From Ectobius pallidus (taxonomy: Eukaryota; Arthropoda; Insecta; Blattodea; Ectobiidae): DNA of 64,000 nt. Positions 21,680 to 32,774 of the stretch are shown piece by piece (within the stretch, counting starts at the first letter, position 1; every line of letters begins with the position of its first letter). The position numbers and the translations under genes were made by a program. Location of the stretch: contig CAXKWD010000003.1 of the NCBI GenBank assembly GCA_964059195.1, positions 196,564,174 through 196,628,173 on the forward strand, given 5' to 3'. The notes under the pieces are model-generated. The model searched no databases and had not been told where the DNA came from. It worked only from the letters and a program-made list of their open reading frames with translations.

Positions 21680-22010
21680 GTAATTGTTATATTTACGCAT
21701 TTCGACTTGCATATTTGTTTACATATCTTCAGGCTGATTATCACAATTTGAAAAAAAAAAATCATTTTTATAATTTGTAAACATAATATCGTGACGCTAG
21801 GAATGAGTCAACAAGGTCACAGTACTGTGATTGCACAACATAAACAGTATTATTGTTAACTGAATGTTTGTATGTTCTTTTATAGTATAAAATTTCTAAT
21901 AAAACCATAGTTAGCAATATAAATTAATCTATGTTTGTTCGTATTCAATACACAACTTCGTTGTCCGTCTTATAAATTACTAGTACATGGGCGGTACTTC
22001 AACCTTCAAG

Positions 22011-22465
22011 TTATTCAATGTGGTAATATAGGCCTATTTCAGTTACTGTTATATGGCCTTATACTAAAGTTAGGACTAAGCTGTGAGACATCTCAGTTCA
22101 ACCTCTATGAAATAGGTCCCTAGTACCTCTCTATAAGCTGTCTAAAATGCCTGCTTTTAAAGAACGCATTAAAACTGCATACATACTCCGTGTCTACAAC
22201 ATCGCAGAGGTTTTCCTTTAGACTATCTTGAATGTACTGTATTGTGGAGTATACATTACCAAGATGAAATGTTATCGTGGTAGTCTCATCTCTTATATGG
22301 ATGACAATATTTCACGCTGAAACAAATCACAAACAGAACTAAAGGACGAGACGAAAAACAAGGCTGAAACAAGACTAAAAACTTATTCATAGAAATTTGA
22401 GGGAATGCGAGGAAAATCTTAAAACTTCTGCAAACTGAACTACTTTGTACTACCTTAAGTAACCC
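22011..22465. other. Unassigned
   Basis: No supported feature. Confidence 0.4.
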
Positions 22466-22468
22466 TTA

Positions 22469-23040
22469 GGCCCGGTATTATAAAGAAAGTTTAACTCTGG
22501 TTTAGGTTTAAACTTGAGTTTTTCATATTATTGCGTATTATAAACCTTAACCTCCAGTTAATCTTCTGTTTAACTTTACTGGAACTCATCTTCGGTTTAA
22601 CTAGAGGTTAAGGCAATGTTTCAAGATGGCGATCCCAGCTATAAATATGAATATTGCACATGTATTTGAGGAATTGCAAAGTTTATCCCACGCATCTTCT
22701 TCTTGTCTCCATGCCGTTGAATAGGTTTTTTACACTCAATCACTGCACTGTACTTTTTTACAAGATCCACGTGAAGTTCTGTTTCTTTAGTAAAAAAATT
22801 AGCACAACGTTTAGCATTCTTTTCGTCATTGCCAGCCACTTTTGCTACTCCAAATACAATCGGTTTCTTTTGTTTGTGTGTAAACAAAGATCGAACGTCA
22901 TTTTTTCTCAGCCAGCAGGTCTACCAACACCTTGCACTACGGTTTAACTTAACCAGAACATTATAAAACGGCAGCTACAGTTAAACTTTAGATTAGGTTT
23001 AACTTAATCTAAAGATCAACTTTGTTTATAATACCGGGCC
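22469..23040 (-). mobile_element. PIF/Harbinger deletion derivative with TTA target duplication
   Basis: TTA at 22466-22468 and 23041-23043. The inverted ends GGCCCGGTATTATAAAGAAA and (reverse complement) GGCCCGGTATTATAAACAAA are diagnostic of PIF/Harbinger elements. The subterminal parts are full of GGTTTAA / TTAAACC words in both orientations. A Myb-like remnant occupies the middle. Confidence 0.9.
22640..22887 (-). pseudogene. Harbinger Myb/SANT-like accessory protein remnant
   Basis: The minus-strand ORF reads KRCANFFTKETELHVDLVKK, then YSAVIECKK, matching the first helices of the Myb/SANT-like DNA-binding protein that PIF/Harbinger elements encode beside their transposase. Beyond KKM a frameshift occurs; the other frame continues WDKLCNSS, the expected third helix. 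The transposase gene itself is absent. Confidence 0.65.
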
Positions 23041-23232
23041 TTAGAGAATGTATTATTTACCTCGTACATATAACGAATTTTGTGTAGGCCTATTTAAAAT
23101 TCACTAAGCCTATCTTATCTTGAAAGAGCTATCTTCTGTTAACCCGTGTTAACATTCAACTACGGCAGGAAAAAGAGACCACATTCAATGTGAAATTAGT
23201 AGTATAAATGTTTATCACAGTAATTAGTAGTA

Positions 23233-23528
23233 AAGTAAAGTGTTCCCTATTACAGGTGATGAAGGCCCAAAGGGTTCCAGGAGGTTCAGGCTCCCATATT
23301 TTTTATGGCAATCGGCACATGAATGTGGTAAGGTCGTGAGCCTTAAGCACCGACCGCCTCCCCCCCCCCCCAGGATTGCTCCCGGTACTCATTTCTGTTG
23401 AAGGTTGAGTCAACCCCAGGGTCATAGTCCCACCAGAAGGATTAGGACAATTGAAAAACTTCAATGATCTTATCGGGGATCGAACCCGCGACCTTCCGCC
23501 TGAACCATTACACTATGGCGTACCCCGA
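23233..23528 (-). mobile_element. tRNA-derived SINE (family B), copy 1
   Basis: On the minus strand: a head near 23520 with CCATAGTGTAATGGTTCAGG, B box GGGTTCGATCC, then a body containing CCACCAGAAGGATTA (plus-strand sense), ending GTAATAGGGAAC. The body has a (C)n run at 23361-23371. A second copy in the same orientation lies at 50985-51262. Confidence 0.8.
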
Positions 23529-23835
23529 CAATAATTCGTTTTTAACAATTCTTATGCAAACAGTCGCACGGGTCTGCATGGACCGAATATATGCTTAAGC
23601 AAAATACAACAAAAAGATATAGAGCAAATAATATAAAATACAAAATAACACAAACAAAGTCTATTCCTCACCCTCCACACCCGTTCTCAAATTTGCCGCT
23701 TTCTCAAACCTGAGCTGTCTCGCCTTCATTAAAGACTTCCCAATACTTTCCTCAACGTTTTTGTCCGCAGTAACTTCAAACATTTTCGTTGCTCCCTATT
23801 TGATTCCATAACAGAAATGTGAAATTAATTAAAGG
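23529..23835 (-). mobile_element. LINE 3' end, reversed copy of the 4450 family
   Basis: On the minus strand the coding end (IGKSLMKARQLRFEKA, then GVEGEE and stop) and 3' UTR match 5080-5320 closely, including the CGGTCCATGCAGACCCGTGC-like island. It is severely 5'-truncated, only about 300 bp. Confidence 0.8.
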
Positions 23836-24389
23836 TAGCTTTACTCGGTTGCCACAGTAACCGGGGAAAAAGGAGCATCTCTGAAATCTAATTATGCATT
23901 GTAACACATCGATTTGTCGATCTCAACAAAATAGCTGGAATCAATTGATGAGAAAATTTTGACATTCAAAAGCAGAAAAGTCGTCACCATGCTTCGTGTC
24001 ATGTCTCTGGAAGATACTTAAGACAAATAAAACATTTGTTTTTATTTATTTGAAATAAACGAGTTACGAAAATCAATTTTTTTTATCCAGATCATATCTC
24101 AAAGTATGTACACTGCAATATCGACATCGAATATTAAGTGAAACACAAGATCATAGGCCTACTTAAAGTTCCTATGGTGCCGGTACAGAAATACACATTA
24201 TTATAGATGATCTTTGTACCCTTTTTATTCCGTTCTTCACGCTATTTGTGGGCTGTACGTTATTGTGTTTTTTTTTTTTATTTATCTATCCACAAATACT
24301 AAGTCTATCTAACATAATACTTGGGATGGTGTTTCCCTGTAGGTCCAACGCCGCCTGTTAACGAGACCTTAATTAATGTGATAATTCAC
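23836..24389. other. Unassigned
   Basis: No gene. The phrase ATTAAAGGTAGCTTTACTCG here resembles ATTAAAGGTGACCTTGCTCG at about 24879, a possible old direct duplication. Confidence 0.4.
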
Positions 24390-24829
24390 TAAATACCAGT
24401 TCACAACATGACTCTCTGCTTTCAATACCTATCCATAGATCATCCATATATTCCCGGTCTTTTACTGTAACTTCTGCACGTTTCTGGAATCTTCTTCCCT
24501 CCAGCATCAGGGTCTGTTCTACGCTGTCAACATTTAAAACTAGGCTAAACGAATATCTCTCCAAAAAACGCTAATTTTTTTAGGTAAAAAGCATTTGCGT
24601 TTTATTGTTTCTTGTATATTGAAGATCTAAGATAACTTATTTATTTTTCTAGTGTAACAAACTTTTGCTAAGATAGTTTGATTTCATGTAACATAGACTC
24701 AGATATGTAGTGTATATGTATATAATTAATGTATTCTTACTATTTATACAACTATGTAAGCGTATTTGTTTGTTCCTTTTTTCTGTCTCTGGTTGAGTGT
24801 AAGAGAAGGCTCTGCCAGATTAAATAATG

Positions 24830-24863
<34 letters not shown>

Positions 24864-24870
24864 GTTATTA
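24390..24870 (+). mobile_element. LINE 3' fragment with (TTA)n tail
   Basis: The plus strand reads SIYSRSFTVTSARFWNLLPS, then STFKTRLNEYLSKKR and TAA at about 24571, a characteristic CR1/Jockey-like ORF2 end. The 3' UTR contains GGTTGAGTGTAAGAGAAGGC and ends in (TTA)n at about 24829-24862. Confidence 0.8.
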
Positions 24871-25027
24871 ATTAAAGGTGACCTTGCTCGGTTGCCCGCA
24901 TAGTGAGTTTCGTCTAAATCATTCAATATCTTCCCATTTAGGCATGCATTAATGATCTCCTTATTTACACCTACGTAAAAAAAACAGTTCTCTGCGAGTT
25001 GTAAACAAATTGAATCAAGTTTAAAAG

Positions 25028-25390
25028 GACAAGAGGACAAGAGCAAGTCTCCTGAAGAAGTTCGACTGGGAGGTGTTTAAAGGTTAACCCTAAAGCCCGC
25101 ACCTCGCTCCCAGTGAATCCTATCTTTTCATACACCTCACGAAATGACAAAAAATGACAGAGAGGCGAAGATGATTGTCATACGGTGGCTCAAATCCCAT
25201 ACGGCACACTTCTACGACACAAGTATTCAAAAGTTGGTGCCACGATAAGACAATATTTCAATTCCTGTGGCGAATATGTTGGAAAATAGCTGAATACTTG
25301 CAGTGTCTGTTGCATTAAATATTTCCTTTGATTATGATTTGTTTCTATAAACGGGCCCAGGGAAACTTACTTTATGGACGCGCCTAGTAT
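25028..25390 (+). pseudogene. Mariner transposase C-terminal remnant
   Basis: KKFDWEVFKG, a stop, then SPHLAPSESYLF corresponds to the mariner ...YSPDLAPSDYHLF segment holding the third catalytic Asp, here replaced by His. Downstream, VIRWLKSHTAHFYDTSIQKL and VPR is the usual mariner C-terminus. Stops and frameshifts throughout. Confidence 0.6.
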
Positions 25391-25399
25391 TTAAAAATA

Positions 25400-26041
25400 C
25401 GAGGGTCGGTCAATAAGTAATGCCTCCTATTTTTTTTCTCCTGAACCAAGTTAGTTATGTGAATAATTTTAATTCGGCGAAATTCCTCAAACCTTCTTCT
25501 ACACTCCACTGCAATAGCAACTTCCTACGTCAAGCGGTGGCAGCACTGCTGCCTATTGCAAAATGGCTGACATCGAAGTCCGTATAAGACAGCGTCCGAC
25601 CAGAATGAGGAGTCACGAAAAACAATAGCCTCCGAACACTTGCAGCGCTTCAATTTGCAGGGAGAGGAGTTCCTGCACAAAATTGTGACTGGAGATGAAA
25701 CGTGGGTTCATTTTTTTCAACCAGAATCAAAGAGACAGTCTATGGAATGGCATCGCATAACCTCACCGAGGAAAAAAAAATTGTTTTTCGTGACTCCTTA
25801 TTCTGGTCGGTTAACATTCGGGGTACCCACCGTGAAAGAGACAGAACGCTGTCTTATACGGACTTCGATGTCAGCCATTTTGCAATAGGCAGCAGTGCTG
25901 CCACCGCTTGACGTAGGAAGTTGCTATTGCAGTGGAGTGTAGAAGAAGGTTTGAGGAATTTCGCCGAATTAAAATTATTCACATAACTAACTTGGTTCAG
26001 GAGAAAAAAAATAGGAGGCATTACTTATTGACCGACCCTCG
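25400..26041. mobile_element. Palindromic mariner derivative with near-identical long arms
   Basis: TA flanks at 25398-25399 and 26042-26043. The arm 25400-25627 is repeated inverted at 25784-26041, practically identical over about 200 bases from the end inward (CGAGGGTCGGTCAATAAGTA at each terminus). The right arm has about 36 extra bases (near 25808-25843) that the left arm lacks. The centre keeps a mariner transposase fragment. Confidence 0.9.
25640..25888 (+). pseudogene. Mariner transposase central fragment inside the palindrome
   Basis: EEFLHKIVTGDETWVHFFQP, then ESKRQSMEWHRITSPRKKK. TGDETW contains the first catalytic Asp of the mariner DDE/D nuclease. The frame then runs into the inverted arm and stops, so only about 45 residues are transposase. 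Confidence 0.85.
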
Positions 26042-26043
26042 TA

Positions 26044-26585
26044 TATATACCTACGCGAGTTTGTAACCTGCCCCTTTTCTAAAAGAAGGTTGTTGATCCT
26101 GATCTAGAAGACATGCAGAAATGGAGGTTGCCATGGTGACAAGTAACAACGTGCATTCCTGGCATGTGGTTGACTTGATGACTATAATAAAGGAATTTAA
26201 GAAATCCAATTGTTTGCGCAGTGCTTCCACCTCTCGGAGCCGTGTGAGGCTATTAGCGTGCCTCGCATAACCTGGAGAACCAATTATGCAAATAGCTTCC
26301 AGGACGTAGGGAAATGTGAGGGAAATTATACGCTACCAACCTTTGTAATGAAGGTAATGTGCTTCTAAACCTTCAGTGACGGGCTCAATTATTAAGAACG
26401 CTTTCTGTTTAAACTCATGGTTTTAGAAAGGAATTATTCCTTCAATATAGATTACATGTGCGGTTCTCATCGTGTGGTTCTTGTACCTTTGATAGCACGC
26501 GAGCCTTTGCTAGGTGGTACTAAAAACTAAGAAAATAAGAACATATAATTCTTTTTTACAATACAGTGCCTTAATCTTTAAATGT
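26044..26585. other. Unassigned
   Basis: No supported feature. Confidence 0.4.
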
Positions 26586-26940
26586 CCGCCGCCGTGGGTG
26601 AGTTAGTAACGTGACTGCCAGCCACCTGGGTGGCCGGGTTCGATTCCCGGCCGGGTCAGGGATTTTACAGAGATGTAAAGTTTCCTTCCGGAGTCAGGAC
26701 TGGGTGATGTGTCCTCTTTTCCGCGAAAGGACCTGGCTACCCTACGCGGTATCATCCGGCCTAGTGTCCCTCGTTCAGGCCGTGGGCCTTCCCCCCACAT
26801 CTCTGTCCCGGGGCAGGACCAGCCTTCGGGCCGAACACTTCATCATCATCACCTTCATCATCAGTCTGCCTTCGGTAGCGTACTTGCCTTCCACCCCAGT
26901 GGTCCGGGTTCGATTCCCGGCCGGGTGGGGGTTTTCAGTA
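26586..26940 (+). mobile_element. SINE or SINE tandem with two tRNA-like heads
   Basis: The first head (26586-26660) has GAGTTAGTAACGTG and B box GGGTTCGATTCCCGGCC; the second (about 26868-26930) has CTTCGGTAGCGTACTTGCC and again GGGTTCGATTCCCGGCC. Each is followed by a similar phrase (...AGTTTCCTTCCGGAGT..; ..GAATTTCCTCCCCGGATT..). This is a dimer, or one SINE inserted next to another. ORFs across it are artefacts. Confidence 0.75.
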
Positions 26941-27370
26941 ATGAAGAATTTCCTCCCCGGATTAAGGAGTGGTTGCTTGTCAATACGTTAAGACTTTGAT
27001 TTAGATAATGCACATTTTGCGCGATTATTCAGTTATAATATTTATGTAGGTATACTTCAGAGGAAGGCAAAATGATAGAGCTGCCTCTTAATGGAAGTGT
27101 AAGGCAAGTTATCAAGAAGACGAATTTAATAAAAAGCGGAATTTAATATTATCTCACAAAAATCTTTAACAATTCTTTATGGTGTTTACAACTTGTTACC
27201 TTTGAAAATTTGGGTTTTCTTCTGCAAGTTAAAAAATAAAGCTTGTTGAACGTAGCATGAAAATTAAGACACAGAAACCAGAAATGAGAAAGTTATTTTA
27301 ATTTTTGGGTCTCGATTAAACACTGATGGACATATCTAATTCACATCTGACCAAGATATCGGAGAGTAAA
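26941..27370. other. Unassigned
   Basis: AT-rich, no supported feature. Confidence 0.4.
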
Positions 27371-28089
27371 GTACGAGAGTGAATCAATCAGTCTCACAAC
27401 TTTTTGTTTATTCTTTTGTAGGTTGACTGTACCGCTTTGTGCTCGCGCACGTCGACATCTTGTTCATTTATCTCCACTTGTGGAATGTTTGACCGTTATG
27501 ACTCCACTGCGTGTTGCGCTGTTGCACATTAAACATGGTTGCACCGCTCACCGTTTGAACCAAAGAAGAACAGCGTGCAGTGATCAGTTTTTTGTCGCCT
27601 AAAGGTAAACCAGGAGCCGAAATACATCGAAGACTATCTGCATAATATGGAGGCAATGTTTTACCAACGCGAAGAGCGTACGAATGGATTGAATAGTTCG
27701 AGAATGGTCGGACATTTGTTAAGGACGATGAAAGAACAGGATGACCATCCACATCCACTAATGACGCCAACATTGAGTACGTGCGTATAATGATTCTGAC
27801 AAACCGAAGAGGGGCTGTCAATGAAGTGTCAAACCATATGCAGATTAGACATGGTCCTGCATATGACATTTTTCATAACAAGCTTGGCTTTCATAAATTC
27901 TGTGTAAGGTGGGTCCCAAAACAACTCAGTAACAAAATAAGGACGATCGTGTGTCCATCTTCCAACGCTTACTGGACCGCCATGCTATAATGAAGATGAA
28001 GTTTATTGAAACGAATAGTCACTGGAAACGAAACGTGGATCCATCGCTTTCAGCCAAAGCATGGAATGGAAACACCCTGCATTCCTGTC

Positions 28090-28960
28090 ATTAAGTAATT
28101 CGGCATAATAGAACTTTGCGCCCCATGCTGCTCCCCTTTCCACTCGCCCTCGCCTGGCAGCTTCCACCCCTCTCGGCTTCTTCCCGCGTGTCGCCTGCTC
28201 CACTTCCCCGCAACGCATACCTTCATGCCTGTAGCCGTTGCTCAACGCCGGTAATGCATAATTGCAATTGTTATGTCACCTAATATTTCACAATAAAGAA
28301 AGCCCCTTGCACCTCCACATAAAATTCCACAATTATAAAAACGACCCTTCCAACAAAATAGGCTGTTTCACAACACAAAAATACCCTTGTACCATACATA
28401 ATATTTCATAATTATAAAAAAACGCCGTATTATAACATAAAATGTGGCTTAATTGATGCAGGAAAATTCCCTTGTACCAACACTACTTATAAAAACCGAT
28501 TCTTGCAATTAAACCTCATGAAATCCCCCTAACATAACTCTAATATACGAAAGCTTCCTTCAGTGCTCAACATTCACTCGTAGCGTAGTGGTCAAGACTC
28601 CTAGCTACAATGCTAGGGGTCCCGGGTTCGAATCCCGGTCGATCCAAAATTTATTATTAGGAATAGGTCTCAAATAGGTAGGTAGGGTGAAGAGGAGGTG
28701 AGAGGAAGGAGACGGGAAAGGAAAAGAAGAAGAGAATAAAGAAGAAATAAATTATTTTTTCTGTTCCATCAGTTAATTAAGAGATGGCGCCACCGTCGCT
28801 ACTAGTAGTTCAAATGCCGCCGCTAGGGGAGGGACTCGCATGGGACGCTAAGTTCGGGTTTCCCAGAAATTCAAGAGTCAACTCTCCGCAGGAAATGACT
28901 TTCCACACTTTTCTGGGACTCACAAAGCCCATTACTGCAACATTACTTGGAGACGGGTTC
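28090..28960. repeat. Insertion in the mariner, includes a tRNA-like SINE head
   Basis: Not mariner-like. It contains a GC-rich segment (28110-28250), an AT-rich middle, and at 28575-28648 a tRNA-like block TAGCGTAGTGGTCAAGACTC ... CCGGGTTCGAATCCCGG with a strong T-arm and a CCTAGC/GCTAGG stem, but no matching acceptor stem, so it is a tRNA-derived SINE head and not a tRNA gene. The 28780-28960 part is unassigned. Confidence 0.55.
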
Positions 28961-29174
28961 AACAATAAACAGTGAGTTGTTGAACGAGCTAAAGCCTGCA
29001 ATTCTAACCAAATTCTATGCTTATTATCGAGAAGGTTTATTTTGTTGCATGACAATTCGCGCTCATATACTGCCGCCAATACTGATCAAACTATTACGAA
29101 ACTGGGGTTTGAGATGTTAGAACATCCTGCGTACAGTCCCGATCTCGCCCCGTGAGATTTCCATCTATTATGAC

Positions 29175-29712
29175 TAGGGGGCGGTTTTCTATGACATGTC
29201 ATATTTTCCCCTTTTGCATTATTTCAGGTTTCCGACTAATTTAAACCCGATTCCAAGCATCCTGGTAAAAATGGAAAGGCATTTATTGAGCATTTAACTG
29301 CATATTTAGGAAATTTATAACTATTGTAGCATATTTAGTATGAATATGCAGATTTAGGTCATATTTTTTGCATATTTGTGTGCATATTACAGAAAGTTTG
29401 AAGTTTCATATCATATTTTGTAAATTTTGCATTATAATGATACTTTTTGAGAATTTCTAATAAGAAAATGCATTTATTCAAACCATAACGAGCTGAGATG
29501 AAATGTGATAAACTGCAAATATTTTCAGTATAAACAGATACTTTAAATAATTAACACTATTTTAATAAAATGTATTGTAACGAAACTTAAAAAAATATAT
29601 AGACTATGTTGAAAGTCATATTTTAAATTTATTTGGTCATATTTTAATGTTTTTTTAAGTTATAAATGCATGCATATATCCTATTTTTTAGGTCATAGAA
29701 ATCCGCCCCCTA
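29175..29712. mobile_element. hAT-like MITE with perfect 8-bp target duplication
   Basis: Flanked by ATTATGAC at 29167-29174 and 29713-29720; removing it rejoins mariner coding sequence. Ends TAGGGGGCGGTTTTCTATGA and (reverse complement) TAGGGGGCGGATTTCTATGA. The interior is AT-rich with repeated GCATATTTAGGTCATATTT-type words and no ORF. Confidence 0.92.
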
Positions 29713-29977
29713 ATTATGACCCACTTAAAGATGCCTTAAGGGGCCGTCGAATCACCACAGACTAAGAACTGAAGGAAGTGGTGCATACGTGGCTTGCTAC
29801 TCAGCCGTAAAGAACTTGTTTTGAATGCAATCAGGAAGCTTGTGCAACGATGGATAATGTGCATTGAGAATCAAGGGGACTATGTTGAAAAAATGAGGTA
29901 ATTGAAAGTTTTATATTGTTGTTGCAATGAATTTATAAAAAGAGATAGTGCGGATACTTATTGACTTACCCTCGTAC

Positions 29978-30617
29978 AATGAACTAGCCCTGGTTGAAAC
30001 TTGGACACTCCTTGAAATAAAATGCATTTGAATATAGTTATTCAGTTTGTTCGGAAAGTCACTGTGCAGTTACAACATATGTTGGCCCCCCTATAATTAT
30101 CATGGGAGTTAATCATAATATCTACTTTCTCTGACTTATATCACGTCCGTCTCTAACCACCATGGAATAAACCATGGTAAGTGGACGGCTAAGTCATGTC
30201 CTTCTAACTTCCAAGGATTATAAACATAGTATTCTGACTTACTAATCTGTTTTAATGTCTTATTAATAATCCATTTGTAACATTTATACCAGGAACATAC
30301 ACAGCCGAGGAGAAAATTCTACTAATAATTCTTGCGTAAAAAGTCTAGTCCAGGAATATACACAGCCTAAAACCCTTGTAAATAATAAAGATAGCCGATT
30401 TCTGTAACAACCGGTCGTTTCGTAGGTGTCTAGATTGAATTTTGAGGTTATGCATCCATTCTTAAGGTATTTTGTTAGGAAGCATTCTGAGCTGATTTGC
30501 GGAATTAAAGACATTACTCCTTCTTTGCCGGACATATTTCCATAATTTTACCCATGATTACAGCTATCTGAAAACAATATCATGAAGTACTGAAACTACA
30601 TTTTCTCTCGTCAGACG
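29978..30617. other. Unassigned
   Basis: Two short copies of CAGGAA(C/T)ATACACAGCC lie about 62 bp apart (about 30291 and 30353). Otherwise nothing recognised. Confidence 0.4.
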
Positions 30618-30810
30618 ATAAGGGCAATCAGTCATAGGAGAGAAGTTCCATCTGGCGCTGTGAAGTGATCTCTGGCTTAGCTCAGTTGGTAGAGCAGTGG
30701 CACGGATAGCCAAATAGCCAAATCATAGAGTCAGAGGAATTTTTCTCCTATAATATTCTCATGTAATGTCCAACGGAGAAAATAATCTGTGGTTCATGAA
30801 TATATATTTA
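30618..30810 (+). mobile_element. tRNA-derived repeat, degraded copy of the 61.5-62.1 kb family
   Basis: GAGAAGTTCCATCTGGCGCT, then GGCTTAGCTCAGTTGGTAGA (intact A box) and TTTTTCTCCTATAATATTCT match 61955-62085. The B box half is replaced by a short duplication of AGCCAAAT and is lost. Confidence 0.75.
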
Positions 30811-31715
30811 TCTAACTTCGTAATGTCTGGTCCAAATTTTGTAACCCCCAGATTTAAGATCGTTTTCAAGAGAAGCTGTTTCTTGGCTTTTATTTTATGT
30901 TCATCGTTGCAGAAATCCCGAGCTAGCACGAGTTGCTAGTACACAATAATATTGAAATGCATAGTGCCAGACCTCCATTATGTTCATATGCTGATCGAAT
31001 GACAATGGAAACGTGTTAATGCAGTGCCTCTTTTGTTTCATCTTAAACCTTCTCTCCCTTGTTTCTGTGTACTGGCTTGCATCATGGATAGCCCCAACTC
31101 TGCATTGTTTCTCTTATGTTTATATTCTCTGTACTTCCTCTTATTTCTCTTTTGTTTTCTCGGAGTAGATTCTTTTCCTTTTGGGAGGAGAAGTTTTCGA
31201 AATTAATTTAAAGTTAACCTCCTCCATATTGTATTAGCTCAAACTAATCACAATGTTTTGTCGCGATCCCTGGCGTCCGACCTTGCAAGCTCTCGGCATT
31301 CTGATAATGAAAAACGCCACCAGTACAGAAAGAAGAAACTAATTTAGCTAAGAGCAGAACAATGGACGATGCAGGAGAAACAAAAGAGATTCTACCTTCT
31401 CCTGTTCACTGGCCTGTAAACTTGTATTTTAGCTTTTTTCTGGTTTGTTTTAATTGTTGGTTATTCCTATTCCGAGCAGTCCAGCACAGCTTTTTATTTA
31501 GGCACTTTTTCCAGGTTTAGAAAACTTCGCTCCCTTGACAGAAAATGTTTTTTTTTTCCCGATTTTAACAAAAACCTAGAGATAACTACTATCTATTTCA
31601 TCCTCTTGTACTCGAACATAATGTCGTAGGAGATAGACAACTTCAACATTGTTTAGTACTATCGTCCTTTTCGTCCAGTTTTGCCTGACTTCATGCTGTT
31701 GATTTGCAAGTTATA
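30811..31715. other. Unassigned
   Basis: No supported feature; ORFs are short and hydrophobic. Confidence 0.4.
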
Positions 31716-32250
31716 CAGGATGTTAATGAATAACACTGAAATATTTTACCTGTAGAGGGGACATAGACAAGCAATTTTTATTAGGAGATATTTGCTCTAT
31801 GACGTAAAATTTGTATGCTATAGGACACTAAAATCATTACAATTTGGTGCTCATAAGTCAATAATGAAGCGAAGTAGGATTAAAATTTTCATTAAATTGA
31901 CTTCAAATCTTCTTACTGATCGATAATCACCCAATTCTTAATCATCATCAACAGCTATATCATATAGAGTTTTCATAATCTGCAAAATTTACAGATTAAT
32001 CACATGACTGGTTGTCACTGCATTACTTTATCATTGATAACTCCACTGTTAAGAACGAAGTTCGTTTGTTTTGCATTTTTTTTTTCAAATGTTAGATGTC
32101 AGTGGTGGCCGTGCCTTGGGAGATTTTATGCTGTAACAGGAAAGATTGAATCCGAAGATCAAAAATCTCTTAATAAAATTTTCTTGTCTCTGTCCCCTCT
32201 ATACACAGGTAACATATTTCGGCGTTACTCATTAACACCCAGTATAATAC
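31716..32250. mobile_element. Non-autonomous inverted-repeat element
   Basis: The left end TACAGGATGTTAATGAATAA and the right end (reverse complement) TACTGGGTGTTAATGAGTAA are inverted for about 75 bp, both continuing with ATTTTACCTG / TGTTACCTGT and GAGGGGACA. No coding sequence. The ends resemble those of IS630/mariner-like MITEs but the class is not certain. Confidence 0.65.
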
Positions 32251-32774
32251 AGAGTCACTAGAAGAATTCACATGTAATCTATTGTGCGTACTGAACCCAG
32301 CATCTTAAATTGAATGTTTTGAACTCAATAATTTTTACAATCAACACGTTTTGCTTTAAAAAAGCACCGCTGAAAGAAGTTGCATTGACTTAGATATACT
32401 TTCTAAGGCAAACTGTGTACCTGCATTTTACAAGTCATTATGCAAACAGTTCTCAAGACATTAGAAAGGACTGTCACTACTCTGTGGTCAAAATGTGGCC
32501 ACTTACAAATGTTAGGCGCTTCGTGGTCACTTAGATTCTTATAAGATAAACTTTATACCTACTTTGAAGGATGTGTATACTGAAGAAACTCTCCGACATG
32601 CCTAATAATTGAATAAGTTAAACGAATTCAACTGTTCTTAAAGAAGAGGGAGAGAAAGAAGGATTTGAGCTTTAGGCAATGCCGCTCTAGGCTGCAGCTT
32701 GTATGCGTACACCCTAGGAAGCAACGATTGTAATTAAAAAATCATCTTGATTTAATTTTCTAATTTAATATTGA
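32251..32774. other. Unassigned
   Basis: No supported feature. Confidence 0.4.

Larger units (their letters stand above)
19898..22010. mobile_element. DNA element with ~140-bp inverted ends, split by two insertions
   Basis: Positions 19898-20030 recur inverted at 21868-22010. Shared text includes GAAGGTTGA, CCGCCCATGTA, TAATTTATAAGACGGACAAC, GAAGTTGTGTATTGAATACG and GCTAACTATGGTTTTATTAG. The inside now holds a LINE 3' fragment (20330-20880) and a hAT-like element (20904-21679). No transposase of its own is recognised. Confidence 0.75.
27371..29977 (+). mobile_element. Decayed mariner element split by two insertions
   Basis: Termini TACGAGAGTGAATCAATCAG and (reverse complement) TACGAGGGTAAGTCAATAAG. 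Reading in order: EEQRAVISFLSPKGKPGAEI (about 27560), YGGNVLPTRRAYEWIE, then RRGAVNEVSNHMQIRHGPAY (27805-27870), ETWIHRFQPKHGME (about 28035), ILLHDNSRSYTAANTDQ (about 29040), EHPAYSPDLAP (about 29120), DALRGRRITTD (about 29730) and LVQRW...IENQGDYVEK (about 29850-29900). Several stops. Insertions sit at about 28090-28960 and 29175-29712. Confidence 0.8.

Noticed and set aside
26611..26999. ORFs of 96-126 codons
   Set aside because: They translate the two-headed SINE, including its B boxes; no protein motif.
28575..28648. Functional tRNA gene
   Set aside because: Good T-arm but no acceptor stem pairing and a non-standard anticodon loop; it continues into SINE-like sequence.
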